64,000 nt of DNA from Betaproteobacteria bacterium (lineage in GTDB: Bacteria > Pseudomonadota > Gammaproteobacteria > Burkholderiales > CAIKXV01): positions 124,001-188,000 of the forward strand of contig CANGYF010000005.1 of assembly GCA_947458265.1 (NCBI GenBank), given 5' to 3'. The translations under genes were made by a program, and so were the position numbers. Below are positions 57,047 to 64,000 of the stretch, one piece after another. The notes under the pieces are model-generated. The model worked only from the letters and a program-made list of their open reading frames with translations. It was not told where the DNA came from and did not search any database. Each line of letters begins with the position of its first letter. Position 1 is the first letter of the stretch.

Positions 57047-58219
57047 ATGCTCTCCGGCCTGATCGATCTACCGTGGTGGGGTTATGTCGTCTATGCCCTG
57101 GTGGTCACCCACATCACCATCGCAGCAGTGACGATCTTCCTGCATCGCGCACAGGCGCACCGAGGCCTCGACCTGCATCCCGTCGTCTCGCACTTCTTCC
57201 GTTTCTGGCTCTGGCTCACCACCGGCATGGTCACCCGCCAATGGGTCGCCATCCACCGCAAGCACCATGCACGCTGCGAGACGCCGCAAGACCCGCACAG
57301 CCCGCAGATCTTCGGCATCCGCAAGCTGCTGCTCCAGGGCAGCGAGCTGTACCGGATTGAAGCGAAGAACCAGGAGACGATCGAGAAGTTCGGCAGCGGC
57401 ACGCCGGATGACTGGATCGAACGCAATCTCTATTCGCGCCACTCGATCATGGGGCCGTACACCACCCTGGCGCTGAACGTGCTGCTGTTCGGGCCGATCG
57501 GCATCACGATCTTCGCGGTGCAGATGCTCTGGATCCCGGTGACCGCGGCTGGCATCATCAACGGCGTAGGCCACTTCTGGGGCTATCGCAACTTCGCGGC
57601 CGAGGACGCCAGCCGCAACATCCTGCCCTGGGGCATCATCATCGGCGGCGAGGAACTGCACAACAACCACCACGCCTATCCGAGCTCGGCGCGGCTGTCG
57701 TCGAAGTGGTACGAGTTCGACATCGGCTGGATGTACATCCGCATGCTCGAGGTCGTCGGCCTGGCCCGCGTGAAGAAGGTCGCGGCGCAGGTGAAGCTCG
57801 ACACGACGAAGACGGTCGCAGACGTCGACACGCTCGATGCGGTGATCGCCCATCGCTACGACGTGCTGTCGCGCTACGGCAAGATGCTGTCCGCCACCTG
57901 GCGGCAGGAAATCGGCAAGATGAAGCAGTTCACGCATTCCACGCCGCACCTCGACCTGTCCGCGCTGCGCCAGTGGGTGCAGCGCGATGCGGCCGAGGTA
58001 CCGGAGACGGTGCGCCCGGCGCTGTCGGAAGTGCTGAGCCGCAGCGAGGCCCTGCAGAAGACGTATGCGATGCGCCAGGAGCTGTCCACGCTCTGGGCAC
58101 GGTCCACCGCATCGAAGGAGCAGCTGGTCCAGCAGCTCCAGGACTGGTGCGTGCGTGCCGAGCAGAGCGGCGTTGCGCAGTTGCGCGACTTTTCCCTGCG
58201 GCTGCGCAGCTACGCCTGA
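57047..58219 (+). CDS. Acyl-CoA/acyl-lipid delta-9 desaturase-like fatty acid desaturase
   Basis: Integral membrane di-iron enzyme introducing a double bond into acyl chains. The three histidine boxes are HRAQAHR, HRKHH and HNNHH, each followed by the expected hydrophobic context; GVGHFWGYRNF also matches. Membrane helices flank the first two boxes. After the desaturase core (about 1-250) is a C-terminal helical region of about 140 residues (KKVAAQVKLDTTKTVADVDTLD onward) found in proteobacterial members. 390 residues from ATG 57047. A rho-independent terminator lies 30 bases after the stop. Confidence 0.93.
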   Translation: MLSGLIDLPWWGYVVYALVVTHITIAAVTIFLHRAQAHRGLDLHPVVSHFFRFWLWLTTGMVTRQWVAIHRKHHARCETPQDPHSPQIFGIRKLLLQGSELYRIEAKNQETIEKFGSGTPDDWIERNLYSRHSIMGPYTTLALNVLLFGPIGITIFAVQMLWIPVTAAGIINGVGHFWGYRNFAAEDASRNILPWGIIIGGEELHNNHHAYPSSARLSSKWYEFDIGWMYIRMLEVVGLARVKKVAAQVKLDTTKTVADVDTLDAVIAHRYDVLSRYGKMLSATWRQEIGKMKQFTHSTPHLDLSALRQWVQRDAAEVPETVRPALSEVLSRSEALQKTYAMRQELSTLWARSTASKEQLVQQLQDWCVRAEQSGVAQLRDFSLRLRSYA

Positions 58220-58249
58220 CCGCGCGCAGCGACCAGCGGTCCAGCCTGC

Positions 58250-58280
58250 GACGGGGTCCTTCGGGACCCCGTCCTGCTTT
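58250..58280 (+). terminator. Rho-independent-type terminator after the desaturase gene
   Basis: GACGGGGTCC and GGACCCCGTC form a perfect 10-bp stem closed by a stable TTCG tetraloop (58250-58273), followed by CTGCTTT. The T-run is short but the stem is very strong; it may also serve the convergent GST gene. Confidence 0.8.
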
Positions 58281-58303
58281 CCGGCACCCGATCGCGCGCC
58301 GGG

Positions 58304-58915
58304 TCAGGCGCTCGGCAGCGTCGCCTGCATCGACGGCCGCTGGCTGAAGCCGGCGAACCAGGCGGCCAACGTGGGACGGCCGATGCGCCAGTCGTCCGCG
58401 CCGAAGCGGAAGTCCAGCCAGGCCAGCGTCGCGGCGACGGTCAGCGAACCGATGGTCGGGTCGCCTTCGAGCGCTTTCGCATCGGCCTCCAGGAAGTCCA
58501 GCGCCTGCTTCCACTTCGCCCGCTGGCCGTCCTGCCACTGGGTCCACTGCAGTTCCTTAGGCGCGAGCGCCGTCTGGTAGCGCACGCCGATCGCCGCATC
58601 GAGGATGCCGTCGGCCACCGCCTGCTGGCGCAGCGCGGCCCAGCGTGCTGGTCCGGCAGCGGGAAACAGCTTGCGCCCGGCGTTCAGGCTGTCCAGGTAC
58701 TCGCAGATCACCGGAGAATCGAACAGCGCCATGCCGTCGTCGGTGACCAGCGTCGGCAGCTTCATCAGCGGATTCGCCTTCGCCAGGTCGGCGTTGGGCT
58801 TCACCGGAGACACCACCGTGGGCACCTCCTCGACCTGCGATGCGAGGCCTGCTTCATGCGCCACCAGGCGCACCTTGCGGGCGAACGGCGACGCGGAACT
58901 GATGTAGAGCTTCAT
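58304..58915 (-). CDS. Glutathione S-transferase family protein
   Basis: A 203-residue protein with the N-terminal thioredoxin-like fold (LYISSASPFARKVRLVAHE, with the Ser catalytic position, then NPLMKLPTLV and the Glu/Ser pair LFDSPVICEYLD) and an all-helical C-terminal domain. Members conjugate or reduce electrophiles with glutathione; no specific substrate can be given. ATG 58915 is clear. It is convergent with the desaturase gene and alone on its strand before the sodB region. Confidence 0.9.
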   Translation of the reverse strand: MKLYISSASPFARKVRLVAHEAGLASQVEEVPTVVSPVKPNADLAKANPLMKLPTLVTDDGMALFDSPVICEYLDSLNAGRKLFPAAGPARWAALRQQAVADGILDAAIGVRYQTALAPKELQWTQWQDGQRAKWKQALDFLEADAKALEGDPTIGSLTVAATLAWLDFRFGADDWRIGRPTLAAWFAGFSQRPSMQATLPSA

Positions 58916-58997
58916 CGGTGGGGCTCCCTGGAATGGTCAGCAGAGCCGCGATCCTACCGCCGTGGCGCGCCAGCAGCGAAGATCCAGGCAGAAATCC

Positions 58998-59035
58998 GGG
59001 TCAGACACGATTTACGAGAAAAGCGTGTCTGACCC
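58998..59035. repeat. REP-like inverted repeat
   Basis: GGGTCAGACACG and CGTGTCTGACCC are perfect 12-bp inverted copies around a 14-base A-rich loop, in the 283-base gap between the GST and sodB genes. Hairpins of the type GGGTCAGA...TCTGACCC are frequent mobile REP-like elements in proteobacterial genomes. An 11-base copy of one arm occurs again at 62991-63001 in another gap. The remainder of this gap, besides the sodB terminator, shows nothing recognisable. Confidence 0.6.
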
Positions 59036-59114
59036 TGTGGATGTCGGCCGCCGAGGCCACGGCGAGTTCGAATTCACTGTCGCGACCGTCTCCAAGGCCC
59101 AGCGCTGCACTACC

Positions 59115-59152
59115 CAAACAAAACGCCCAGGCCGTTTCCGACCAGGGCGTCC
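59115..59152 (-). terminator. Rho-independent terminator of sodB
   Basis: Read on the minus strand, ACGCCC-T-GG and CC-T-GGGCGT pair (one T-T mismatch) around TCGGAAACGG and are followed by TTTTGTTT. It lies about 50 bases after the sodB stop. Confidence 0.75.
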
Positions 59153-59198
59153 TGTGCATCCGGTGCAGCCCGCTGTCGCAGGCTGCAGCGTTCGTCGA

Positions 59199-59780
59199 TC
59201 AGCCGAAGTTCTTCTCGGCGAACGACCAGTTGACCAGGCCGTTCAGGAAGGTCTCGACAAACTTCGGACGGGCGTTGCGGTAGTCGATGTAGTAGGCGTG
59301 CTCCCAGACATCGATCGTCAGCAGCGCGGTGTCGCCGGTGGTCAGCGGGGTGGCGGCATTGCTCGTGTTGACGATGTCGACCGAACCGTCGGCCTTCTTC
59401 ACCAGCCAGGTCCAGCCGGCGCCGAAGTTGCCGACCGCGCTCTTGGTGAACGCGTCCTTGAAACCGTCATACGAACCGAACTTCTTGTCGATCGCGGCTG
59501 CCAGCGCGCCCGACGGCTGGCCACCACCGCCCGGCTTCATCGAGTTCCAGAAGAAGGTGTGGTTCCAGACCTGTGCCGAGTTGTTGAACACGCCGCCGCT
59601 CGACTTGCGGATGATGTCCTCGAGCCCCATCGACTCGAACTCGGTGCCCTTGATCAGGTTGTTCAGGTTGGTCACGTAGGCTGCGTGGTGCTTGCCGTAG
59701 TGGAACTCGAAGGTCTCCTTCGAGATGTGCGGCGCGAGGGCATCCATCGCATACGGCAGTGCGGGCAGTGCATGTTCCAT
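59199..59780 (-). CDS. sodB: Superoxide dismutase, iron type
   Basis: Converts superoxide to oxygen and peroxide in the cytoplasm. The 193 residues fit the Fe/Mn family. Metal ligands are the His in FEFHYGKHH, His in [11 protein letters not shown], and the Asp and His of [23 protein letters not shown] and the Gln/Gly context (GNFGAGW) together with AQVWNHTF favour iron over manganese, as in SodB. ATG 59780; the transcript ends in the terminator on the same strand at 59115-59152. The 127-base gap upstream to rpmG shows no clear promoter to me. Confidence 0.96.
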   Translation of the reverse strand: MEHALPALPYAMDALAPHISKETFEFHYGKHHAAYVTNLNNLIKGTEFESMGLEDIIRKSSGGVFNNSAQVWNHTFFWNSMKPGGGGQPSGALAAAIDKKFGSYDGFKDAFTKSAVGNFGAGWTWLVKKADGSVDIVNTSNAATPLTTGDTALLTIDVWEHAYYIDYRNARPKFVETFLNGLVNWSFAEKNFG

Positions 59781-59907
59781 GAGGGGTCTCCGGACGGTCG
59801 ATCAAGAAAAAACGGTGGTACAGCCTGGCATTTTCGGCAGGGCCGTGTCCACCGTCTGGGGTCTGAACACTCTGGGGCAACCGACGCAGATCGGAAGCCC
59901 GGGGCAA

Positions 59908-60063
59908 TCACCTCAGCTTCGTTTCCTTGTACATCACGTGCTTGCGCGCGACCGGATCGAACTTCTTCATCTCGATCTTCTCGGTCGTGGTGCGCTTGTT
60001 CTTGGTCGTGGTGTAGAAGTGGCCCGTTCCCGCGGAGGATTCGAGCTTGATCTTGTCACGCAT
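59908..60063 (-). CDS. rpmG: 50S ribosomal protein L33
   Basis: Small protein of the large ribosomal subunit, 51 residues, too short for many automatic callers. The sequence reads [20 protein letters not shown], then [20 protein letters not shown] and the C-terminal [11 protein letters not shown], which is typical of the L33 version lacking zinc-binding cysteines. That C-minus form is zinc-independent. It lies 19 bases downstream of rpmB, the standard rpmB-rpmG pair, and shares its promoter. Confidence 0.97.
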   Translation of the reverse strand: MRDKIKLESSAGTGHFYTTTKNKRTTTEKIEMKKFDPVARKHVMYKETKLR

Positions 60064-60082
60064 GGTCAGGTCTCCTGAGGGT

Positions 60083-60319
60083 TCAGATCACTTCGCCGCG
60101 CGCGGCGAGGTCTGCCAGCACCGATTCGATGCCGTTCTTGTCGATCGTGCGCAGGCCGGCGCCGCTCACGCGCAGCCGGACCCAGCGATTCTGGCTCTCG
60201 ACCCAGAAGCGACGGTAGTGCAGGTTCGGAAGAAACCGGCGCTTGGTCTTGTTGTTGGCGTGGGACACATGGTTCCCGCCGATCGGCTTCTTGCCGGTGA
60301 CCTGACAGACGCGTGACAT
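60083..60319 (-). CDS. rpmB: 50S ribosomal protein L28
   Basis: Large-subunit ribosomal protein of 78 residues: [20 protein letters not shown] at the start, [20 protein letters not shown] in the middle and the C-terminal [22 protein letters not shown] 60319 matches the conserved N-terminus; a longer reading frame is not supported. The single Cys pattern shows that it is the zinc-free form. First gene of rpmBG, behind a good promoter. Confidence 0.98.
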   Translation of the reverse strand: MSRVCQVTGKKPIGGNHVSHANNKTKRRFLPNLHYRRFWVESQNRWVRLRVSGAGLRTIDKNGIESVLADLAARGEVI

Positions 60320-60361
60320 GACGACCTCGATGCAATGTATGTGTGGAATCGACAGCCGGTG

Positions 60362-60391
60362 TTTATAGCACGCCAGACCCCGCCGGGGCAA
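60362..60391 (-). promoter_or_regulatory. Candidate promoter of rpmB-rpmG
   Basis: Minus-strand TTGCCC (60391-60386), 18-base spacer, TATAAA (60367-60362), about 43 bases before the rpmB ATG. A plausible promoter for a ribosomal protein operon. Confidence 0.55.
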
Positions 60392-60405
60392 GCCGTCGGG
60401 TGGGC

Positions 60406-61083
60406 TCAGATCAGCCCCCGCTCCGCGAAAGACACCACCCCGCCGCGGGCGACGACGAAATGGTCGAGCACCCGCACGTCCACCAGCGCCAGCGCATCCT
60501 TCAGCGCCCGCGTCAGCAGTTCGTCGGACCGGCTCGGCTCTGCAATGCCCGACGGATGGTTGTGCGCGAAGATCACCGCCGCTGCGTTCGAGGCGAGCGC
60601 CGCCTTCACCACCTCGCGCGGATACACGCTGGTCTGCGACAGGGTACCGCGGAACAGTTCGCTGTCGACCAGCACCCGGTGCTGGGTGTCGAGGAAGACG
60701 GCCACGAACACTTCGTACTCGCGCCCCGCCAGGCTGAGCTTGAGGTAATCGCGCACCTGCTGCGGCGAGTCGAGCACGCTGGAGGTGCGCAGCGTCTCCT
60801 GCAGCATGCGACGCACCACCGCCACCATCGCCTGCATCTCGACGAAGCGCGCCGGTCCGAGGCCGGGCGCGCCGCAGAAGCTGCCCTCGTCGGCCAGCAC
60901 CAGGCGGCCGATGCTGCCGAACCGGTTGATCAGGTCGCGTGCGAGGTCGAGCGCGGTCTGGCCACGCCCGCCATGACGCAGGACGATCGCCAGCAGTTCC
61001 GCATCCGACAGGGCATCGGCGCCGCGCGCCAGCAGTTTCTCGCGCGGGCGTTCGCCAGCCGGCCAGTGCTTGATCGGGGTCAT
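60406..61083 (-). CDS. radC: RadC family protein (JAB/MPN domain)
   Basis: 225 residues. N-terminal helix-hairpin-helix-like part ([33 protein letters not shown]) is followed by the metalloprotease-like JAB domain with [19 protein letters not shown] and the metal motif [16 protein letters not shown]. The domain has the JAMM ligands His-x-His and Asp. Its biochemical role in the cell is unsettled; an early link with radiation repair is not supported by later work on the family. ATG 61083 is preferred. Divergent from coaBC. Confidence 0.94.
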   Translation of the reverse strand: MTPIKHWPAGERPREKLLARGADALSDAELLAIVLRHGGRGQTALDLARDLINRFGSIGRLVLADEGSFCGAPGLGPARFVEMQAMVAVVRRMLQETLRTSSVLDSPQQVRDYLKLSLAGREYEVFVAVFLDTQHRVLVDSELFRGTLSQTSVYPREVVKAALASNAAAVIFAHNHPSGIAEPSRSDELLTRALKDALALVDVRVLDHFVVARGGVVSFAERGLI

Positions 61084-61263
61084 CTCGGCTCCATCGGATG
61101 CGGGCAACTGCGGAAGCGCTACACTACGTTCCCGGCTCGTGGAACGCGCCCGCGGGATTGCCCGGATGCCCATGGAAACAAAACCTTGCGCGCGACACCT
61201 GGCACCGGCTCCACCCTCCCCTGCCGTTCCTCACGGCCGTCTCTCACCGCTCCAGCCCGGACC

Positions 61264-62454
61264 ATGACCCCTCCCCGAGTCGACCGCCTGCTGCTCGGCA
61301 TCACCGGCGGCATCGCTGCCTACAAGACCCCTGAACTGGTGCGACTGCTGGTCGGACAGGGCAACGAAGTCGACGTGGTGATGACCGAGGCGGCACGCCA
61401 GTTCGTCACGCCGGTCACCCTGCAGGCGGTGTCCGGCCGCCCGGTCTGGCATGACGCCTGGGATGCGCGCATGCCGAACAACATGGCGCACATCGAGCTT
61501 TCGCGCGACAAGGGCCTGGTCCTGATCGCACCGGCCTCGGCCGACTTCATCGCCAAGCTCGCGCACGGCCTGTGCGACGACCTGCTGTCGACGCTGTGCC
61601 TGGCGCGCGACTGCCCGCTGGCGGTGGCGCCGGCGATGAACCGCCAGATGTGGGAGAACCCGGCCACGCAGCGCAACATCGCGCGCCTGATCGACGACGG
61701 CATCGAGGTCTGGGGCCCGGACGCCGGCGACCAGGCCTGCGGCGAGGTCGGTATGGGCCGGATGATCGAGCCGGAACGGATCTCGGAACGCGTGGTGCGT
61801 GCGTTTACGCAGAAGACCCTGAACGGCCTGCGCGTGCTGGTCACCGCTGGCCCGACCTTCGAGCGTATCGATGCCGTACGTGCGATCACCAACCTCAGTT
61901 CCGGCAAGATGGGCTATGCGATCGCACGTGCGGCCTGGGAGGCCGGCGCCGACGTCACGCTGGTCAGCGGCCCCACCGCGCTCGAGGCACCGCCGGTGGC
62001 GCGCCTGGCGCAGGTCTCCAGCGCCCAGGAGATGCTGTCCACCGTCAATGCGTTCGTACCCGACGCCGACATCTTCGTGAGCGTGGCCGCGGTCGCCGAC
62101 TACCATGTGCTCAACCCGAGCGACCAGAAGATCAAGAAGGATGCGCACATCCTGACCCTGGAACTCGCCCCCAACCCGGACATCCTGGCCAGCGTGAGCG
62201 CACTCGCCGACCCGCCGTTCTGCGTCGGCTTCGCCGCCGAGAGCGAGAACCTCGACGAGTTCGCCGAAGCCAAGCGGCGGCGCAAGAACCTGCCGCTGCT
62301 CGCTGCCAACTTCGTTCAGACCGCCTTCGGCGCCGACGACAACGAACTCGTGCTGTTCGACGACACCGGACGCCATCCGCTGCCGCGCGCCTCGAAGCTC
62401 GAACAGGCACGGATGCTGATCGCCCATATCTCCAGGCTCTACCAACCCCGATGA
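61264..62454 (+). CDS. coaBC: Bifunctional phosphopantothenoylcysteine decarboxylase / phosphopantothenate-cysteine ligase
   Basis: Two successive steps of coenzyme A synthesis in one 396-residue protein. The N-terminal flavin-dependent CoaC half has [41 protein letters not shown] with the catalytic Asn, and the substrate clamp [10 protein letters not shown]. The CoaB half starts near 185 with [31 protein letters not shown], then AAVADYHV and [11 protein letters not shown] 61264. The stop overlaps the dut start (ATGA). The pan genes earlier in the window supply its precursor. The 180-base gap to radC shows no strong promoter beyond a weak TACACT at 61120. Confidence 0.97.
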   Translation: MTPPRVDRLLLGITGGIAAYKTPELVRLLVGQGNEVDVVMTEAARQFVTPVTLQAVSGRPVWHDAWDARMPNNMAHIELSRDKGLVLIAPASADFIAKLAHGLCDDLLSTLCLARDCPLAVAPAMNRQMWENPATQRNIARLIDDGIEVWGPDAGDQACGEVGMGRMIEPERISERVVRAFTQKTLNGLRVLVTAGPTFERIDAVRAITNLSSGKMGYAIARAAWEAGADVTLVSGPTALEAPPVARLAQVSSAQEMLSTVNAFVPDADIFVSVAAVADYHVLNPSDQKIKKDAHILTLELAPNPDILASVSALADPPFCVGFAAESENLDEFAEAKRRRKNLPLLAANFVQTAFGADDNELVLFDDTGRHPLPRASKLEQARMLIAHISRLYQPR

Positions 62455-62930
62455 CCACCGACAGCCCTGCCCCCGCCACGCGTCCCACCGTCGCGCTGCG
62501 CATCCTCGACGACCGGCTGCGCAGCCAGCCGCCGGCCTATGCAACCGCAGGTTCGGCCGGGCTCGACCTGCGCGCCTGCATCGAACGCACGATGGTGGTC
62601 GAGCCCGGCCGGACCGAGCTGGTCCCGACTGGCATCGCCATGCATCTCGCCGACCCGGCGCTCGCCGCGATGGTGCTGCCGCGCTCCGGCCTCGGCCACA
62701 AGCATGGCATCGTGCTCGGTAACCTGGTCGGGCTGATCGACTCCGACTACCAGGGACAGGTGTTCGTGTCGCTGTGGAACAGGGGCAGCACGCCGTTCAC
62801 CCTGGAACCGATGGAACGCATCGCACAGCTGGTGGTGGTTCCGGTGGTGCAGGTGGCGTTCGAGCTGGTCGATTCGTTCGAGCAGAGCGAGCGCGGCGCG
62901 GGCGGTTTCGGCAGCACCGGACGCGGATGA
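62451..62930 (+). CDS. dut: dUTP diphosphatase (dUTPase)
   Basis: Hydrolyses dUTP to dUMP, keeping uracil out of DNA and supplying dTMP synthesis. Trimeric family of about 150 residues; this has 159. All five motifs are present: [10 protein letters not shown] (1), [11 protein letters not shown] (2), GLIDSDYQG (3, with catalytic Asp), [10 protein letters not shown] (4) and [12 protein letters not shown] (5, the flexible C-terminal arm). ATG 62451 overlaps the coaBC stop, a pairing conserved in many proteobacteria. A strong hairpin follows the stop. Confidence 0.98.
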   Translation: MTTDSPAPATRPTVALRILDDRLRSQPPAYATAGSAGLDLRACIERTMVVEPGRTELVPTGIAMHLADPALAAMVLPRSGLGHKHGIVLGNLVGLIDSDYQGQVFVSLWNRGSTPFTLEPMERIAQLVVVPVVQVAFELVDSFEQSERGAGGFGSTGRG

Positions 62931-62935
62931 AACAA

Positions 62936-62959
62936 CGCCGGTGGCAGGAGCCACCGGCG
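62936..62959. terminator. Hairpin between dut and the cupin gene
   Basis: CGCCGGTGGC and GCCACCGGCG pair perfectly (10 bp) around AGGA, directly after the dut stop. No T-run follows on either strand, so it may be a rho-independent terminator of reduced strength or an mRNA-stabilising hairpin serving the two convergent genes. Confidence 0.6.
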
Positions 62960-63019
62960 TACCAGTCTACGACCCCGGGGGCAGACCTCAGGGTCAGACA
63001 CCAACGTCAGGTCGAGAGG

Positions 63020-63520
63020 TCAGACCGCCTGGTACTTGAGGCGGCGTACCTTCTCCATGTTCATGCCTTCGATGCGGATCAGGTGCGTCGAAGCCGTGCG
63101 GTGCGGCGAATGCAGGTCGCCCTCGTTGTAGACATGGGCGATACCTGGCGTGAGCGGGTAGCTGCGGGTCTTCTTCACCTTGCCCGGCTTGTCTTCCGAG
63201 GCCGCCTCGAGCAACTCGTAGTCGTTCATCAGGGTCTCGCCCTTGGCCTGGCCGTAGATCGCCCAGGACGGACCATGGTCATGGGGCGGGCTGTCCTTCG
63301 GACCGCGATAGTGGTGCGCAAGGATGCAGAAGCCCAGCTTCGGGTCTTCGTAGATGACCTCGCGTTCCCTGGTGTCCTCGCGCAGGTACTTCGCGACGAA
63401 CTCGGCGTCGGTCAGCACCTGCTTCAGGCGGTCGCGCACCTTCTCGCGTCCCTTCGGGCCGGGCTCGGCTTCGAGGTAGCCACGGAATTCGTTGCCCAGT
63501 GCTTCGGCTGTCAGGCTCAT
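63020..63520 (-). CDS. Cupin-fold protein, cysteine dioxygenase-like
   Basis: A 166-residue cupin. The metal-binding motif is PHDHGPSWAIYGQAKGET, with two His and a later His in YNEGDLHSPHRTASTHLIRIE. The HDHG-x-SW signature resembles cysteine/3-mercaptopropionate dioxygenase-like proteins, so a non-haem iron thiol dioxygenase or related role is possible but unproven. ATG 63520 with site GGAGGAA. It follows the FAH-family gene by 97 bases on the same strand and may be co-transcribed with it. Confidence 0.8.
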   Translation of the reverse strand: MSLTAEALGNEFRGYLEAEPGPKGREKVRDRLKQVLTDAEFVAKYLREDTREREVIYEDPKLGFCILAHHYRGPKDSPPHDHGPSWAIYGQAKGETLMNDYELLEAASEDKPGKVKKTRSYPLTPGIAHVYNEGDLHSPHRTASTHLIRIEGMNMEKVRRLKYQAV

Positions 63521-63617
63521 TGAACTGTTCCTCCGGTCTGGCGGCGCCCCCGCAGGTCCGCCGCATCCACGAAACGCCCGGACGACGCGCGGTGCAGGGC
63601 GCGCGCCCGGGTACAGG

Positions 63618-64000
63618 TCAGGCCAGCGTGACTTCCAGCTCGCCCAGGTTTTCCACGACCGTCTTGACGCGGTCGCCGGCCTTCAGCCACTTCTGCTTGT
63701 CCTTCGGGTAGCCGAGGATCACGCCCTGCGGCGTGCCGGTGTAGATGATGTCACCGGGCTTCAGCGTCATGTGCTTCGAGCAGTAGCTGATGATCGTCTT
63801 GCAGTCGTAGATCATGTCGGACGTGTTCAGGTCCTGCCGCACCTTGCCGTTCACGTAGGTCTGGATCGCGAGGTTGTTCGGATCCTTGATCTGGTCGGCG
63901 CTGACCACCCACGGACCGAGCGGCGCGAAGCCGTCCGGGATCTTGCCCAGCATGAACTGGCTGGTCGCGCGCTGCAGGCCGCGGGCCGACAGGTCGTTGC
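63618..64000 (-). CDS. Fumarylacetoacetate hydrolase family protein, N-terminal part outside window
   Basis: Only the C-terminal part (about 127 residues) is present; the frame remains open to the right edge. Family motifs: NDLSARGLQRATSQFM at the edge, then GKIPDGFAPLGPWVVSAD, with NGKVRQDLNTSDMIYD and MTLKPGDIIYTGTPQGV. These belong to the FAH fold of metal-dependent hydrolases and decarboxylases acting on 2-oxo/acyl-pyruvate type compounds. Likely in a catabolic operon with the cupin gene downstream. Exact reaction unknown. Confidence 0.92.
   Translation of the reverse strand, partial: NDLSARGLQRATSQFMLGKIPDGFAPLGPWVVSADQIKDPNNLAIQTYVNGKVRQDLNTSDMIYDCKTIISYCSKHMTLKPGDIIYTGTPQGVILGYPKDKQKWLKAGDRVKTVVENLGELEVTLA

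Overview
The window is GC-rich, densely packed bacterial DNA with almost no non-coding space (no gap between genes reaches 300 bases). Gene content and order point to a betaproteobacterium, most likely Burkholderiales or a close relative. The indicators are the order purM / AI-2E permease / hda / HAD / pcnB / folK / deoxynucleoside kinase / panB / panC, the order orn / M48 protease / phhB / rsgA, the rpmB-rpmG pair next to radC and coaBC-dut, and five TctC/Bug-type solute-binding proteins. This assignment is inferred from gene order and protein character; no database search was run.

Layout. 1-10878: a four-gene two-component / c-di-GMP cluster (multi-PAS histidine kinase cut by the left edge, receiver-ATPase, receiver-HD-GYP, giant hybrid kinase). 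10967-15065: convergent glycogen synthase and glycogen phosphorylase. 15085-21313: housekeeping genes (aspartic protease, orn, M48 protease, phhB, rsgA, a methyltransferase, two hypotheticals). 21407-28763: a long minus-strand run for pantothenate, folate, nucleotide and RNA metabolism plus hda. 28990-34218: purM, purN, two DUF3108 proteins and an RsmB-like RNA methyltransferase, followed by a truncated phospholipase-D-like remnant. 34735-55482: an accessory, catabolic-looking region with five TctC proteins, an UGSC-family selenoprotein, an amidohydrolase, an SMP-30 protein, dehydrogenases, recQ, a TauD-type dioxygenase, a di-haem peroxidase and a GntR-controlled acyl-CoA cluster. 55592-64000: MscS channel, desaturase, GST, sodB, rpmG/rpmB, radC, coaBC, dut, a cupin and the 3' part of an FAH-family gene.

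The most interesting item is at 35751-36347. A coding frame is interrupted by one in-frame TGA (36096-36098). Reading that TGA as selenocysteine gives an uninterrupted protein carrying the U-G-S-C motif. A perfect 9-bp hairpin with a GTG loop begins 11 bases after the TGA, as expected of a bacterial SECIS element. The full-length frame then ends in an ATGA overlap with the next gene. A conventional gene caller would stop this gene at the TGA.

Other notable signals are a tandem duplication of a TctC gene that left behind the promoter region and first codons of an SMP-30 gene; a perfect palindrome (TTTGTCCGGACAAA) next to the gntR gene with related half-sites 14 kb away upstream of another TctC gene; a REP-like inverted repeat near sodB; and three tandem PAS modules inside the first kinase.
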